Below are positions 23,352-32,639 of a stretch of DNA of 34,041 nt, piece by piece. Position numbers and translations under genes: made by a program. Source of the DNA: Erysipelotrichaceae bacterium (GTDB taxonomy: Bacteria > Bacillota_I > Bacilli_A > Erysipelotrichales > Erysipelotrichaceae); NCBI GenBank assembly GCA_017432005.1, contig JAFRKA010000025.1, positions 1-34,041 of the forward strand, given 5' to 3'. A model generated the notes under the pieces. The model saw only the letters and a program-made list of their open reading frames with translations. It was not told the origin of the DNA and did not search any database. Numbering within the stretch: position 1 is the stretch's first letter; each line of letters starts with the position of its first letter.

Positions 23352-23360
23352 TGCTATAAT
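23352..23360 (+). promoter_or_regulatory. Extended -10 promoter of cls
   Basis: TGCTATAAT is a full extended -10 (TG-n-TATAAT); no -35 is needed or visible. It lies 46 nt before the ATG of the cardiolipin synthase gene. Confidence 0.65.
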
Positions 23361-23406
23361 TAGTGTATAAATCCGTTTCAGGACTGAATTAGAAAGGATC
23401 TGTAAT

Positions 23407-24930
23407 ATGGAGCGTCTGAAAAGATCATTCAGCAGGATATGTCTGCTTCTTCCCACAATCATTCTGGAGTTTGTGCTTCTTTCTAAACTGATGCACTGGT
23501 TTGGCAACCGCGTCGTCTGGATCGAAACAGTACTGCATATAGTCGGCGCCATCATCATCCTGACGATCGTCAGAACGGCCAGACATCTTTCTTCGAGCAT
23601 TATCTGGATCATCTGTATCGCCATGTTTCCGGTTTTCGGAACGGTCACCTTCCTGCTTTTGGGAGCTGATCTGCTGATCAGCCGGACTTTCAAAAACATC
23701 ACGAAGTGGACTGATTTTGCCAGATCATACTATGTTCAGGATAAGAAGGTCATGAAGGAACTGGCTGAGAAGGATCCTGATCTTTACGGAGATTTCCACT
23801 ATATTTCAAAGAGTGAAGGCTTCCCGTTCTATAAGAATACTGGTTTTGATTACTACAAGACAGGCGATGAAGGCTATCCGGTGATGCTGGAAGAGCTGAA
23901 GAAAGCGGAAAAATTCATCTTTATGGAATACTTCATCATTGAAGAAGGTGTGATGTGGAACGGTATCCTGGAGATCCTGGAACAGAAGGCTAAAGAAGGT
24001 GTCGATGTCAGAGTCATGTATGATGATCTAGGTTCTTTCTTTACAGTGTCCGGAAAATTTGCGTCACATCTGGAGGAAAAAGGGATCAGATGCATTCCTT
24101 TCAATCGCATCAATCCGATCATCGGAACCATCCTGAATCACCGTGACCACCGCAAGATCATGGTCATCGACGGAAAAGTTGCCTTCTCCGGCGGTGTAAA
24201 TCTGGCTGACGAATATATCAATGTCATTTCTCCTTTCGGTCACTGGAAGGATAATATCATCCGTATCACCGGACAGGCCGTCTGGTCATATACCGTCATG
24301 TTCCTGACGCATTGGAACGCCTTGAGCAATGTCAAGGATGAAGACTTTGCCGTTTTCAAAGCTGAACCGCTCAGAGGACGCAAGGACGGTTATATCGCCC
24401 CTTATGGTGAAACACCTCTGGATCTGGAGATCGTTGCCCAGAACATCTATATGAGCATCATCAATCAGTCCAAGAAGTACTGCTATATCATGACGCCGTA
24501 TCTCATCATCGATACCGACATGATCAATACACTGATCCTGGCTGCCAAGAGGGGAGTAGATGTGCGCATCATGACTCCCGGCATTCCAGATAAAAAGGTC
24601 ATCTGGAAGATCACGCGTTCCTATTATCCTCAGTTGATAGAGGGAGGAGTCAAGATCTATGAGTATACACCGGGCTTTGTACATGCGAAAGTCTTTGTAT
24701 CTGATGATATGGTAGCTACGGTCGGTACGGTCAATCTCGATTACCGCAGCCTGTATCTGCATTTTGAGAACGGAACATATCTCTACGGTTCAAAGAAGGT
24801 CCTTGAGATCAGAGATGACTATCTGGAGACGATCGATCAGTGCCGTCAGATGAACAGCAGCGAAACGAAAAACAACCTGCTGATGGAACTGGTCATTTCC
24901 ATACTGAGGATCTTTGCACCGCTTATGTAA
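23407..24930 (+). CDS. cls: Cardiolipin synthase (phospholipase D type)
   Basis: The protein has 507 residues, the normal length for bacterial Cls. Two N-terminal membrane helices (about 12-32 and 38-58, with a third hydrophobic stretch to ~85) precede two PLD HxKxxxxD motifs: His248-Lys250-Asp255 (HRKIMVID, then GKVAFSGG) and His426-Lys428-Asp433 (HAKVFVSDD). It joins two phosphatidylglycerol molecules into cardiolipin at the membrane. AAAGGA lies 8 nt before the ATG. It is followed 43 nt later by the AI-2E family permease gene. Confidence 0.96.
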   Translation: MERLKRSFSRICLLLPTIILEFVLLSKLMHWFGNRVVWIETVLHIVGAIIILTIVRTARHLSSSIIWIICIAMFPVFGTVTFLLLGADLLISRTFKNITKWTDFARSYYVQDKKVMKELAEKDPDLYGDFHYISKSEGFPFYKNTGFDYYKTGDEGYPVMLEELKKAEKFIFMEYFIIEEGVMWNGILEILEQKAKEGVDVRVMYDDLGSFFTVSGKFASHLEEKGIRCIPFNRINPIIGTILNHRDHRKIMVIDGKVAFSGGVNLADEYINVISPFGHWKDNIIRITGQAVWSYTVMFLTHWNALSNVKDEDFAVFKAEPLRGRKDGYIAPYGETPLDLEIVAQNIYMSIINQSKKYCYIMTPYLIIDTDMINTLILAAKRGVDVRIMTPGIPDKKVIWKITRSYYPQLIEGGVKIYEYTPGFVHAKVFVSDDMVATVGTVNLDYRSLYLHFENGTYLYGSKKVLEIRDDYLETIDQCRQMNSSETKNNLLMELVISILRIFAPLM

Positions 24931-24937
24931 TAACGAT

Positions 24938-24954
24938 CTGACTGTTACAGTCAG
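24938..24954. repeat. Short perfect inverted repeat between cls and the permease gene
   Basis: CTGACTG-TTA-CAGTCAG gives a 7-bp stem with a 3-nt loop, 19 nt before the ATG at 24974 and just before its GGGGAGG. There is no T-run, so it is not an ordinary terminator; it could protect mRNA or affect the ribosome site. Confidence 0.6.
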
Positions 24955-24973
24955 AATGGGGAGGAACGATAAA

Positions 24974-26110
24974 ATGAAATTATTCAGTAAATTCTACGAC
25001 AAGAAGTATTCAAAGATATCACTGTATGTGATCAAGACGCTTTTGATGACGTTCTTTTTCGGACTGATCATCTATCAGCTTTCGATCAAAAGCTATTCAG
25101 CTTTTACTTTTATCGGCTCATTTCTGACCCCTCTGATCCTGGGTATCGCTATAGCCTATCTGCTAACGCCGCTGGTCGAAACGTTTGAAAGAAAACTGTT
25201 TGCGAAGGTCAGCGAGAAAAACAGAAGACCCCTGGCGGTAGGACTTACTTATGTCATTATCGTAACCGTCATCCTGTTTGTCCTGTCGGTCCTGGTCATG
25301 ACTGTCACCAGCAGTGTGGCCAATATCGATTTCAATAATTTGCAGGCTTATGTTCAGTCATTACAGACCGACTTTGCGAAATTCTGGGCTGTAGTTGAGA
25401 GCAAGCTGGCTGATTACAATATCTCTTTAGGCAGCGTCGGTTCCAAGATCTCCAAGATCTTCAACAATATCAGTTCTGGAGCTTCAACGCTGCTGTTCGC
25501 CAATATCTTTGCGATCTATTTCCTGCTGGATTTCAAGATCAGGGAATACTGGTCAGATATCCTGAAACTGTTTGTCAAGGAAAGTACGAGACAGAAACTG
25601 GCTGAACTGGCCAGTGATGCCGACAAGGTCTTTTCCGGCTATATCCGCGGTCAGTCGATCGACGCGCTACTGGTCGGCGTCATGGTAGCCATAGCGTTGC
25701 TGATAATCCGTGTGCCTTATGCCGTGGTCATCGGTCTTTTGACCGGTTTTGGCAATCTGATCCCTTATGTCGGACCGCTGATCGGCTTTGGTTCACTGGT
25801 GATCATCTGTCTTTCGGAAGGATCGCTCATCCATCTGATACTGGGAGCTGTCGTCCTGGCCCTGGTGATGGCGATCGACGGCAATATCATCAATCCCAGA
25901 CTGCTTTCAAACAATGTCGAGATCCATCCGGTCCTGGTCGTCGTTGCACTGTTGGCCGGAGGCAATATCGGCGGTATCGTCGGGATGCTGGTAGCTGTAC
26001 CGTGTGCAGCGTTGCTGAAAATGCAGTTTGACAAGTATGTCGCCGCAAAGAAAGAAAAAGCCGCCAAGGAAGAAAAGAAAAAGAAGAAAAGTGGTCAGAA
26101 AAGATCATGA
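24974..26110 (+). CDS. AI-2E family permease
   Basis: The protein has 378 residues. ATG 24974 is chosen because GGGGAGG lies 9 nt upstream; a longer frame starting at 24914 would overlap cls and lacks a site. About seven to eight membrane helices are present, with the family's central soluble segment (~95-165, TSSVANIDFNNLQAYVQSLQ and on) and closing helices with GFGNLIPYVGPLIG and PRLLSNNVEIHPVLVVVALLAGG. The tail is strongly basic (KKEKAAKEEKKKKK). Members export small molecules, move Na+/H+, or (TqsA) influence AI-2; the substrate here is unknown. It sits between cls and yjjI. Confidence 0.92.
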   Translation: MKLFSKFYDKKYSKISLYVIKTLLMTFFFGLIIYQLSIKSYSAFTFIGSFLTPLILGIAIAYLLTPLVETFERKLFAKVSEKNRRPLAVGLTYVIIVTVILFVLSVLVMTVTSSVANIDFNNLQAYVQSLQTDFAKFWAVVESKLADYNISLGSVGSKISKIFNNISSGASTLLFANIFAIYFLLDFKIREYWSDILKLFVKESTRQKLAELASDADKVFSGYIRGQSIDALLVGVMVAIALLIIRVPYAVVIGLLTGFGNLIPYVGPLIGFGSLVIICLSEGSLIHLILGAVVLALVMAIDGNIINPRLLSNNVEIHPVLVVVALLAGGNIGGIVGMLVAVPCAALLKMQFDKYVAAKKEKAAKEEKKKKKSGQKRS

Positions 26111-26133
26111 TCCAAAGTTGCAGATAGATGTCA

Positions 26134-26142
26134 TGTTAAAAT
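26134..26142 (+). promoter_or_regulatory. Possible extended -10 of the yjjI operon
   Basis: TGTTAAAAT matches TG-n-TAAAAT, 39 nt before the ATG at 26182. No good -35 at normal spacing, and no terminator separates it from the permease gene. Confidence 0.4.
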
Positions 26143-26181
26143 AACAGTTGAATTATAAGAAACACAAAAGGAGAGATAATC

Positions 26182-27690
26182 ATGTCTGAAGCATTGAATA
26201 TAGTTAAGGATACGACTCTGACATATGATCAGACACTGCTGGCGCTGGCCAAGCTGGGTGAGAACACAGATGACAGTATCGTTTATTCCGATGCCTATTA
26301 TGCTGCTAAAAAAGCGGGAGCACTGTGTGACCTCAATGAGGGAAGACTTCCTTACCGTCCGCGTTATATATGTCCTGACTACGATCTGCTTTTTGAAAAA
26401 GGCTGTGATTTTCTCGGACTGACTCCGCCTAAGGATCTGCTTGAAGCGATCAATACCCTTGAGATCTTCTATAATCATGTTCCGTCTGTGACCTGTTATC
26501 CGGTCTATCTGGGCGACCTCGATCATCTGCTGGAACCATTCGTCATAAAAGAAGACAGAGAGTATGCAAAAAAGATCCTGCGCCTTTTCCTGCTGCATAT
26601 CGATAAGGTCCTGACAGATTCCTTCGTCCATGCGGACATCGGACCAAAAGATTCTCTCACGGCCAGGATCCTTCTGGAACTGACGGAAGAGATGCAGCTG
26701 GCGATCCCTAATATCACTCTGAAATACGATCCTGAACTGACCAGTGATGATTTTGCCCTGGCCTGTATCAGATGCATGCTGAAAACAGCGAAACCGTCTT
26801 TTGCGAACCACAGGATGTTTATGAAAGAGTGGGGTGAAGACTATGCGATCGCTTCATGCTATAACGGTCTGAAGAAAGCCGGCGGCGGTTTCACTTTACC
26901 GAGACTGAAACTCTATGAGTGTTCACTTGCCGCTGAAAGCATCGACGATTTTCTGAAAAACAAACTTCCGGAATTCATCGATCTGCAGCTGGAATACATG
27001 GATAAACGAGTCAGATTCTGTGTTGAAGAATCAAATTTCTTCAAGTCGAATTTTCTGGCAACAGAAGGCTTTGTAAAACAGGAGAATTTTACCGGCATGT
27101 TCGGTATAGTCGGATTAGCAGAATGTGTCAATCATCTTCTGCATATCGAAGACAAGAAGAAGGGTTTCGGTCTCAATCCTGAAGCTACTGAACTAGGTCT
27201 GAAGATCATGGACGTCATCGACAAACGTGTCGCTGAACATGTCGCTCCATACTGTGATGCATTCGATCACCGCTATCGTCTTCACGCTCAGGTCGGAATC
27301 GATTCCGACGGCATGGAGGATTCTCCGGGAACCAGGATCCCGATCTTCGCTGAACCGACGATCCTGGAACAGCTGGAAGTCAATGAAAAGTTCCATCCTT
27401 ATTTCCCGACAGGAACAGGTGATATCTTCAAGTTCGAAGAGACTTACGAAAAAACTCCGGAAGCCATCCTGCCGATCATCAAAGGTTCTTTGAGCAGAGG
27501 TCTGCGTTATTTCTCCGGCTATCTGGAGAACTGTGATGTCGTCAGAGTTACCGGGTATCTGGTCAAGAAGTCAGAGATCGAAAAGCTGAATCAGAAGAAA
27601 CAGTCGCTGAACAATGTGACCGTCTTCGGAAAGGGTGCTCAGGACGGTGCTCATGCACTGGACAGAAGAGTAGTCAGATATGACGATTAA
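26182..27690 (+). CDS. yjjI: YjjI-family glycyl-radical enzyme
   Basis: The protein has 502 residues, near E. coli YjjI (~516). The glycyl-radical site is RVTGY (Gly458) close to the C-terminus, and the probable active-site cysteine is Cys315 in GLAECVNHLL (one Cys, unlike the Cys-Cys of pyruvate formate-lyase). The family is oxygen-sensitive and its natural substrate is unknown. AAAGGAGA lies 7 nt before the ATG. The last 11 nt overlap the start of the activating-enzyme gene yjjW, which is the classical pairing and confirms the call. It implies anaerobic life. Confidence 0.93.
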   Translation: MSEALNIVKDTTLTYDQTLLALAKLGENTDDSIVYSDAYYAAKKAGALCDLNEGRLPYRPRYICPDYDLLFEKGCDFLGLTPPKDLLEAINTLEIFYNHVPSVTCYPVYLGDLDHLLEPFVIKEDREYAKKILRLFLLHIDKVLTDSFVHADIGPKDSLTARILLELTEEMQLAIPNITLKYDPELTSDDFALACIRCMLKTAKPSFANHRMFMKEWGEDYAIASCYNGLKKAGGGFTLPRLKLYECSLAAESIDDFLKNKLPEFIDLQLEYMDKRVRFCVEESNFFKSNFLATEGFVKQENFTGMFGIVGLAECVNHLLHIEDKKKGFGLNPEATELGLKIMDVIDKRVAEHVAPYCDAFDHRYRLHAQVGIDSDGMEDSPGTRIPIFAEPTILEQLEVNEKFHPYFPTGTGDIFKFEETYEKTPEAILPIIKGSLSRGLRYFSGYLENCDVVRVTGYLVKKSEIEKLNQKKQSLNNVTVFGKGAQDGAHALDRRVVRYDD

Positions 27691-28522
27691 AGCACCTGTC
27701 AACAGGATCATACCGTTTTCCAATGTCGATGGTCCATCCAATCGGATGGCCATCTTTTTTCAGGGCTGTCAGTTCAACTGCCGTTTCTGTCATAATCCGG
27801 AAACGATCCATATGTGCATGAACTGCGGTGACTGTGTAAAGACCTGCTCGGTCCAGGCACTGAAGATGGTCGAAGAAAAAGTCGTCTGGAACAAAGATGT
27901 CTGTGTGAACTGCGATACCTGCATCAAAACCTGCCGGCATGATGCATCGCCCAAGGTCACCTGGATGTCTGCTGACGATCTGATGAAGGAAGTCACAAGA
28001 GTAGCTCCCTACATTCAGGGTATAACTCTTTCAGGCGGGGAATGTACACTGCGCAGTGACCTGATAAAGGAACTGTTCCCCAGAGTGAAGGCCATGGGGC
28101 TTACGGCATTACTGGATTCCAACGGTTCCTATGATTTTGAAAAAGATCCTTCGATCCTGGAATACTGTGACGGAGTGATGCTGGATGTCAAAGCCGTCAG
28201 GAAAGAATTCTCGGACTGGCTGATCCGTTATCCCAATGAGATCATCCTCAAAAATCTGGACTATCTGCTTAATGCGGATAAACTCTATGAAGTACGAACG
28301 ATCATTTTCCCTGACCAGGATGAAGATAATGAATACACCGTATCTTATGTAGCAAATCACATCAAAGACCGCTGTTTCTACAAGATCATCAGATACCGGC
28401 AGTTTGGTGTCAGAGATCAGCAGAGAGAAATACTTGGCGATCTGACGACTGATGAGGAATATGCTTCGTCATATGTAGAACTGGCGAAAACGCTCGGTGC
28501 AGCTAAAGCGTATCTGATATAA
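27680..28522 (+). CDS. yjjW: YjjW-type glycyl-radical-enzyme activating enzyme (radical SAM)
   Basis: The protein has 280 residues. The radical SAM motif is CxxxCxxC (Cys30, Cys34, Cys37) in GCQFNCRFC. Two ferredoxin-type [4Fe-4S] sets follow: Cys46/49/52/56 and Cys75/78/81/85, an insertion typical of YjjW and other activases. SGGECTL and LDSNG are further conserved points. It uses S-adenosylmethionine to abstract a hydrogen from Gly458 of YjjI. The 11-nt overlap with yjjI supports coupled translation. Confidence 0.94.
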   Translation: MTIKAPVNRIIPFSNVDGPSNRMAIFFQGCQFNCRFCHNPETIHMCMNCGDCVKTCSVQALKMVEEKVVWNKDVCVNCDTCIKTCRHDASPKVTWMSADDLMKEVTRVAPYIQGITLSGGECTLRSDLIKELFPRVKAMGLTALLDSNGSYDFEKDPSILEYCDGVMLDVKAVRKEFSDWLIRYPNEIILKNLDYLLNADKLYEVRTIIFPDQDEDNEYTVSYVANHIKDRCFYKIIRYRQFGVRDQQREILGDLTTDEEYASSYVELAKTLGAAKAYLI

Positions 28523-28530
28523 AAGGAAAA

Positions 28531-29622
28531 ATGACAGGAACAAAATGTATCGATCTGACAGACAGATCCAGAAAAGAAAAACTAAGCAGTAATCGAGATG
28601 ATCTCAGGCGTCTGAAAGTACGTTTTTATTATCCCGGTAAAGATGATCCTGATAAAGCACCGGCTAAGATGCTTAGAGAAAATGTTCTTAAAGGCCTGGA
28701 GATCAATGATCTGGATTTCTCTTTTTACCATCAGCGTGTAAAAGTATATGAAGATCTTGAGATCGCAGACGGATGTTTTCCTCTGATCCTTTTTTCTCAC
28801 GGTTACGGAGCCTGTGCCGAACAGAATTCCGATCTGTTTAGTCAGTTGGCTGATAAAGGATTCATTATAGCTTCTATCGACCATACATATGAAGCAGCTG
28901 ATGTCGTATTTGAAGACGGTACCGTGATCGATTTCGATACTTCTCTGATGGAGAAGATGCATAAGACATGTCTGACATCTCATCTGGATGACTTTATCAT
29001 GTACAGACTGAAACACAGTCCAAAAAGAGCTCTCAGGTATTTTGACAGGCATCAGCGCAGATATGATTCCTTTATGATGGAACGACTGGAAGAATGGGTC
29101 AAAGATGATCTTTTCGTTCTTTCACAGATACATGAAATGGCACAGGATAGGGAATCGTTCCTGTATCAGAAGATCGATTTCTCTAAAGGTGTCGGTGCAA
29201 TAGGGCATTCTTTTGGCGGAGCAGCTGCCTATCATCATTGTGTATATGCGGATGAGATTAGCTGCGGTGTAAATATGGACGGATCTCTGTATGGCGACTA
29301 TGGCGACAGGATCAATCATAAGCCTTTCATGCAGATAGTAGCCAATGATGACACCAATACAGTCGCCAGGGCTTTCCTGTATCATGACAAGCCTCTGCAT
29401 TATCTCTCGTTCGCAGATATGGCCCATCTCGGTTTCACTGATCTGAAATTCGTCACACACAACAAGGACTATGTCGGTACTTCTGATCCGATAAAGACGA
29501 TAGACACTCTGAACAGTTCGATCATCGCTTTCTTTGAACGTTATCTCAAAAAAGGAGATACAGAGAACAGTACGAGATTCGATATCGATGAGAGCGTATT
29601 GCTCAGATATGAAGTCATGTAG
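28531..29622 (+). CDS. Alpha/beta hydrolase of the PAF-acetylhydrolase type
   Basis: The protein has 363 residues and starts 8 nt after yjjW with AAAGGA 4 nt before the ATG, so it is the third gene of that operon. The nucleophile elbow is GHSFGG (about residues 227-232); an upstream SHGYGA segment forms the oxyanion region, with a late candidate histidine in DMAHLGF. The layout (YYP near the start, then PLILFSHGYG and GFIIASIDHTYE) resembles bacterial homologues of PAF acetylhydrolase/serine lipase. No signal peptide, so cytoplasmic. Substrate unknown; a tie to the glycyl-radical enzyme is only by position. Confidence 0.88.
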   Translation: MTGTKCIDLTDRSRKEKLSSNRDDLRRLKVRFYYPGKDDPDKAPAKMLRENVLKGLEINDLDFSFYHQRVKVYEDLEIADGCFPLILFSHGYGACAEQNSDLFSQLADKGFIIASIDHTYEAADVVFEDGTVIDFDTSLMEKMHKTCLTSHLDDFIMYRLKHSPKRALRYFDRHQRRYDSFMMERLEEWVKDDLFVLSQIHEMAQDRESFLYQKIDFSKGVGAIGHSFGGAAAYHHCVYADEISCGVNMDGSLYGDYGDRINHKPFMQIVANDDTNTVARAFLYHDKPLHYLSFADMAHLGFTDLKFVTHNKDYVGTSDPIKTIDTLNSSIIAFFERYLKKGDTENSTRFDIDESVLLRYEVM

Positions 29623-29663
29623 ATAGGGATAATGATCCCGTAACCGTCATGTGAGTAAACTTA

Positions 29664-29697
29664 ATAAGGGCATTGCAATGCCCTTATCTGTTTTTTT
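29664..29697 (+). terminator. Intrinsic terminator of the yjjI operon
   Basis: A perfect 24-nt palindrome (29664-29687; arms ATAAGGGCATTG and its complement) is followed by CTG and seven T. The minus-strand hydrolase gene ends at 29716 and may use the same hairpin, though its T-tract on that side is poor. Confidence 0.88.
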
Positions 29698-29715
29698 GAT
29701 TTATTATGTGATCTG

Positions 29716-30621
29716 TTACTGTTTATCCAGAAATCCTTTGACCCTTGCAAGATAATCCGGTGCTTCATCGTAGGCACCGTGACCGTAATCTTCATAGATA
29801 TAATACTCACAATGCAGTTTATCAGCCAGATCATACGAGGCCTGTACACCCAAAGCCTTGTCTTTTCCTGCACCGATGACGAATACCGGACAACTGATCC
29901 TGTTGAGCTGGTCATAAACATCGAAGTCAAGTATCGCATCCGTCGAAATGATGAAGTTGCGGAAATCATCTTTATCAGCTCCCTGACCGGAAGCGATGAT
30001 CATGTCTTTGTACTGTTCATAGAAGCCAGGAGAATACACGTTCTCACCGAAGGATTCCATGAGTTTATCAGTATCCCGGTCCAAAGCCAGTTTTCGCCAG
30101 GTCTCGAAGATATCTCTTTCACTGTCTGTGATCCTGGATGTTGAAGAGCACAAGATCAATCCTTCAACTAGTTCAGGATATCTGATCGCGATCGTTTCAC
30201 CGACCATACCGCCCAGAGAAACACCCATGATATTGATACGATCCAGCCCGAGTTTCTTTATGGCTGAGACAGTATCGTCAGCCATCTGTTCCACAGTGTA
30301 ACCCTCTGGTTCATTACGGATGTGGTCAAGAAGATAGATGTCATATTCCTGCGCAAGTATTTCGTATGCCGCCACAACTGCTTCAGCCGAACCCATAACA
30401 CTTTTAAGTGAAAGACCCGGCAGTATCACCAGTTTTCTGCCATCCTGTTTTCCAAAACGGAAATAGTCCATTTCTTTACCGTCAAAATCCAGCCTTTTGA
30501 CCAGACCATCTGTCTGATCAGTCATATCCTGTTCAGACTTATCCTTGTTTCCGGTACATGAACACAGGATCAGAACTGATAAAATGATACAGATAGTTAC
30601 GGTTAAATAGTTTTTGTTCAT
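29716..30621 (-). CDS. Alpha/beta-hydrolase lipoprotein
   Basis: The protein has 301 residues. A lipoprotein signal ends LCSC (Cys22), so it is anchored to the outer face of the membrane. The hydrolase fold has nucleophile Ser in GVSLGG, Asp in IGAGKDKALG and His in DYGHGAYDE, in the normal order. LPGLSLKS near residue 69 is the oxyanion segment. GAGG lies 6 nt before the ATG. It lies downstream of the sensor-kinase gene on the same strand, with a 141-nt gap that holds no terminator; I see no clear promoter in that gap. Esterase or peptidase function cannot be told apart. Confidence 0.88.
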   Translation of the reverse strand: MNKNYLTVTICIILSVLILCSCTGNKDKSEQDMTDQTDGLVKRLDFDGKEMDYFRFGKQDGRKLVILPGLSLKSVMGSAEAVVAAYEILAQEYDIYLLDHIRNEPEGYTVEQMADDTVSAIKKLGLDRINIMGVSLGGMVGETIAIRYPELVEGLILCSSTSRITDSERDIFETWRKLALDRDTDKLMESFGENVYSPGFYEQYKDMIIASGQGADKDDFRNFIISTDAILDFDVYDQLNRISCPVFVIGAGKDKALGVQASYDLADKLHCEYYIYEDYGHGAYDEAPDYLARVKGFLDKQ

Positions 30622-30762
30622 AAATGACCTCTACTATAAACAAATAACATAAATCTCAGAGAAAATCATGGAAAAAAGATGTTATATTGAACTGTTATTA
30701 GTTTGATTTTATCTCAATACAATGATACTTACTGTCACCTATATTGCTGTTTTCAATTACGT

Positions 30763-32043
30763 TTAATCGGAAAGGAGATTAGAGTAGGGTATGGTGATCG
30801 TTACGACTGTGCCTTTTTTATCGTGAGACTCAATATTCATACTGCCTCCGCACATTATTTCCAGACGTTGTCTGATATTTTCAAGAGTAGCATGCGATGT
30901 ATTGCTGTTGGTAAGATCAAAACCGGAACCATCATCTTCTACAATGATCTGAACAGCATGATCTGCCTGCAGTGTACGGACCGATACATGAAGAGGTCCT
31001 GCATACGGATCCATTCCATGTTTGACAGCATTTTCCACTATGGGCTGTAAAGTAAGCGGTGGTAAGCGGAAATTTATAAATGGTGTATCATAATCCACAA
31101 CAAGCATCTCATCATGCTGTGCCTGTTCTACAGCTAGATAGGCACGGGTATGTTCAAGTTCTGCCGAAAAAGGAATAGTGCTGTCGCTGACGATTGCATT
31201 GAAGTTTTTGCGCAGGTAATTCGTGAAATCCATTGTGACCTGCCTGGCTTTATGCGGATCCTGATTGCACAGACTGTAGATGCTCATCAAGGTATTGTAT
31301 ATGAAGTGCGGTCTCATTTGCAGCACCATGATACTGGCACGCTGATGGGCGATCTCCTGCTGCTGGGCAAGCTGTTCCTGCGTCTGGTCTGACAGGATCA
31401 GACCGAACATCGAAATTGCAGAAAGAACGACGCTGATATCAATCAGCGGTGTAACATCTGTGAATGCGTGTATAGGCAAGGTGATCGTTAGTGGAATTAT
31501 GGCTACTAGGAAACCGATATAGTATTTGCGCGAAAGAATATTCCGTGATTTGATCGTTACTATCAGATTTATAAACATTATGATGATCAGCGGCAGCATA
31601 AACAGAGGAAACCACTCTCCTCTGACATACTGACCGTCAGGTGTGACTGAATAAAGATGATTTGTAAAAGGTGCACTTAACAGCAGGACCAAAAATATTG
31701 TCCAGATAAGCAACACCAAATGGAAGATCATATTTCCTGATATGCTTTCTTTTCGGCAATGAATCAGATAAATCGTCAATAAAGGTACCGGCATTGCGAG
31801 AGAAAGAGATTCAATGAATCCTAGTATATGTAACAATACTTTTAAATTGGGATAAGGGGCAATCAGTAGATCGATAAGGCTGGCTAAGCTGCACAAAAGA
31901 AGGACAGAAAAATAGACGAAGAAAAAACGTCTGCTCCATCTGTCCATGCAGGGCATGATGAAGGTAAACCACAGGCCCATTATTGTTAACAGCATTGTTG
32001 CACCGATTATGAAATAATAGAAGGAAACTTCCAGACCGTTCAT
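30763..32043 (-). CDS. LytS-type sensor histidine kinase
   Basis: The protein has 426 residues. Residues 1-215 hold about seven membrane helices with short loops. The His_kinase domain follows with QMRPHFIYNTL (phosphoacceptor His246), and the ATPase domain has PIVENAVKHG (Asn338), EDDGSGFD (Asp371 region) and ENIRQRLE. This is the LytS/YehU-type group, whose partners usually regulate by LytTR or similar domains. The ATG overlaps the stop of the response-regulator gene (ATGA), so the pair is translationally coupled. The seven-helix sensor region resembles the 7TM class; ligand unknown. Confidence 0.94.
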   Translation of the reverse strand: MNGLEVSFYYFIIGATMLLTIMGLWFTFIMPCMDRWSRRFFFVYFSVLLLCSLASLIDLLIAPYPNLKVLLHILGFIESLSLAMPVPLLTIYLIHCRKESISGNMIFHLVLLIWTIFLVLLLSAPFTNHLYSVTPDGQYVRGEWFPLFMLPLIIIMFINLIVTIKSRNILSRKYYIGFLVAIIPLTITLPIHAFTDVTPLIDISVVLSAISMFGLILSDQTQEQLAQQQEIAHQRASIMVLQMRPHFIYNTLMSIYSLCNQDPHKARQVTMDFTNYLRKNFNAIVSDSTIPFSAELEHTRAYLAVEQAQHDEMLVVDYDTPFINFRLPPLTLQPIVENAVKHGMDPYAGPLHVSVRTLQADHAVQIIVEDDGSGFDLTNSNTSHATLENIRQRLEIMCGGSMNIESHDKKGTVVTITIPYSNLLSD

Positions 32044-32639
32044 CTGGTTTCACCTCCAAACGAAAACGGATAGCGCAGCTTCTGAAGCTGTTTTCTGACG
32101 TTTTCCGGGTTCAGAGGTTTGACCAAGAAACCGCAGGCATTTGTATCCCATGCGTCAAGAGAATAGTCGGGGTAGGCGGTCAGATAGATCACATTAGTAC
32201 GCTGATTGATGTCAAGCAATGTCTTACAGAGATCAAGACCGCTGGCATTACCCAGTTCAATATCCAGAATGGCTAAAGCAACCCGATTCATCTTTGCATA
32301 TTCGATCGCCTCGTTAGGCCAGATAAAACCGGTGATCGTGGCATCCGGCAAAACCTCTTCCAATACTGTCAGGCTATCAGAAAGAACGACTTTACTGTCA
32401 TCCACCATGATGATGTTCGGTGATTTATCGCTTTCGGCTGCAGCATAAAGCAGCGTGCTTACATCCACTTCCAGCACTTTGGACAGACGGGTGATCATGG
32501 CAGCATCAGGCAGACGACTGCCGTTCTCCCAGCGGGCAACCGTGGAATTGTTGACAAACATCTGTTTGCTTAACTGAGTCTGGGAAAGTCCTTTTTCTGT
32601 TCTCAGCTTTTTTAATGTTTCTGCAAATAATGTATTCAT
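32040..32639 (-). CDS. XRE-type HTH fused to a response-regulator receiver
   Basis: The protein has 199 residues with an unusual order. Residues ~5-62 are a Cro/C1 (XRE) helix-turn-helix (LRTEKGLSQTQLSKQMFVNNSTVARWENGSR). Residues ~73-190 are a receiver domain with Asp80/Asp81, phosphoacceptor Asp126 (AILDIELG), Thr154 (YLTAYPD) and Lys174 (GFLVKPL). The DNA-binding module thus lies before the receiver, not after. It is coupled to the LytS-type kinase gene (4-nt overlap), so His246 is its likely phosphodonor. Target genes may include its own promoter. Shine-Dalgarno is weak (AGAGA ~13 nt upstream). Confidence 0.92.
   Translation of the reverse strand: MNTLFAETLKKLRTEKGLSQTQLSKQMFVNNSTVARWENGSRLPDAAMITRLSKVLEVDVSTLLYAAAESDKSPNIIMVDDSKVVLSDSLTVLEEVLPDATITGFIWPNEAIEYAKMNRVALAILDIELGNASGLDLCKTLLDINQRTNVIYLTAYPDYSLDAWDTNACGFLVKPLNPENVRKQLQKLRYPFSFGGETR

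Noticed and set aside
24914..24973. Longer start for the AI-2E permease
   Set aside because: It overlaps the cls gene, has no ribosome site, and adds residues unlike the family. GGGGAGG fits the ATG at 24974.
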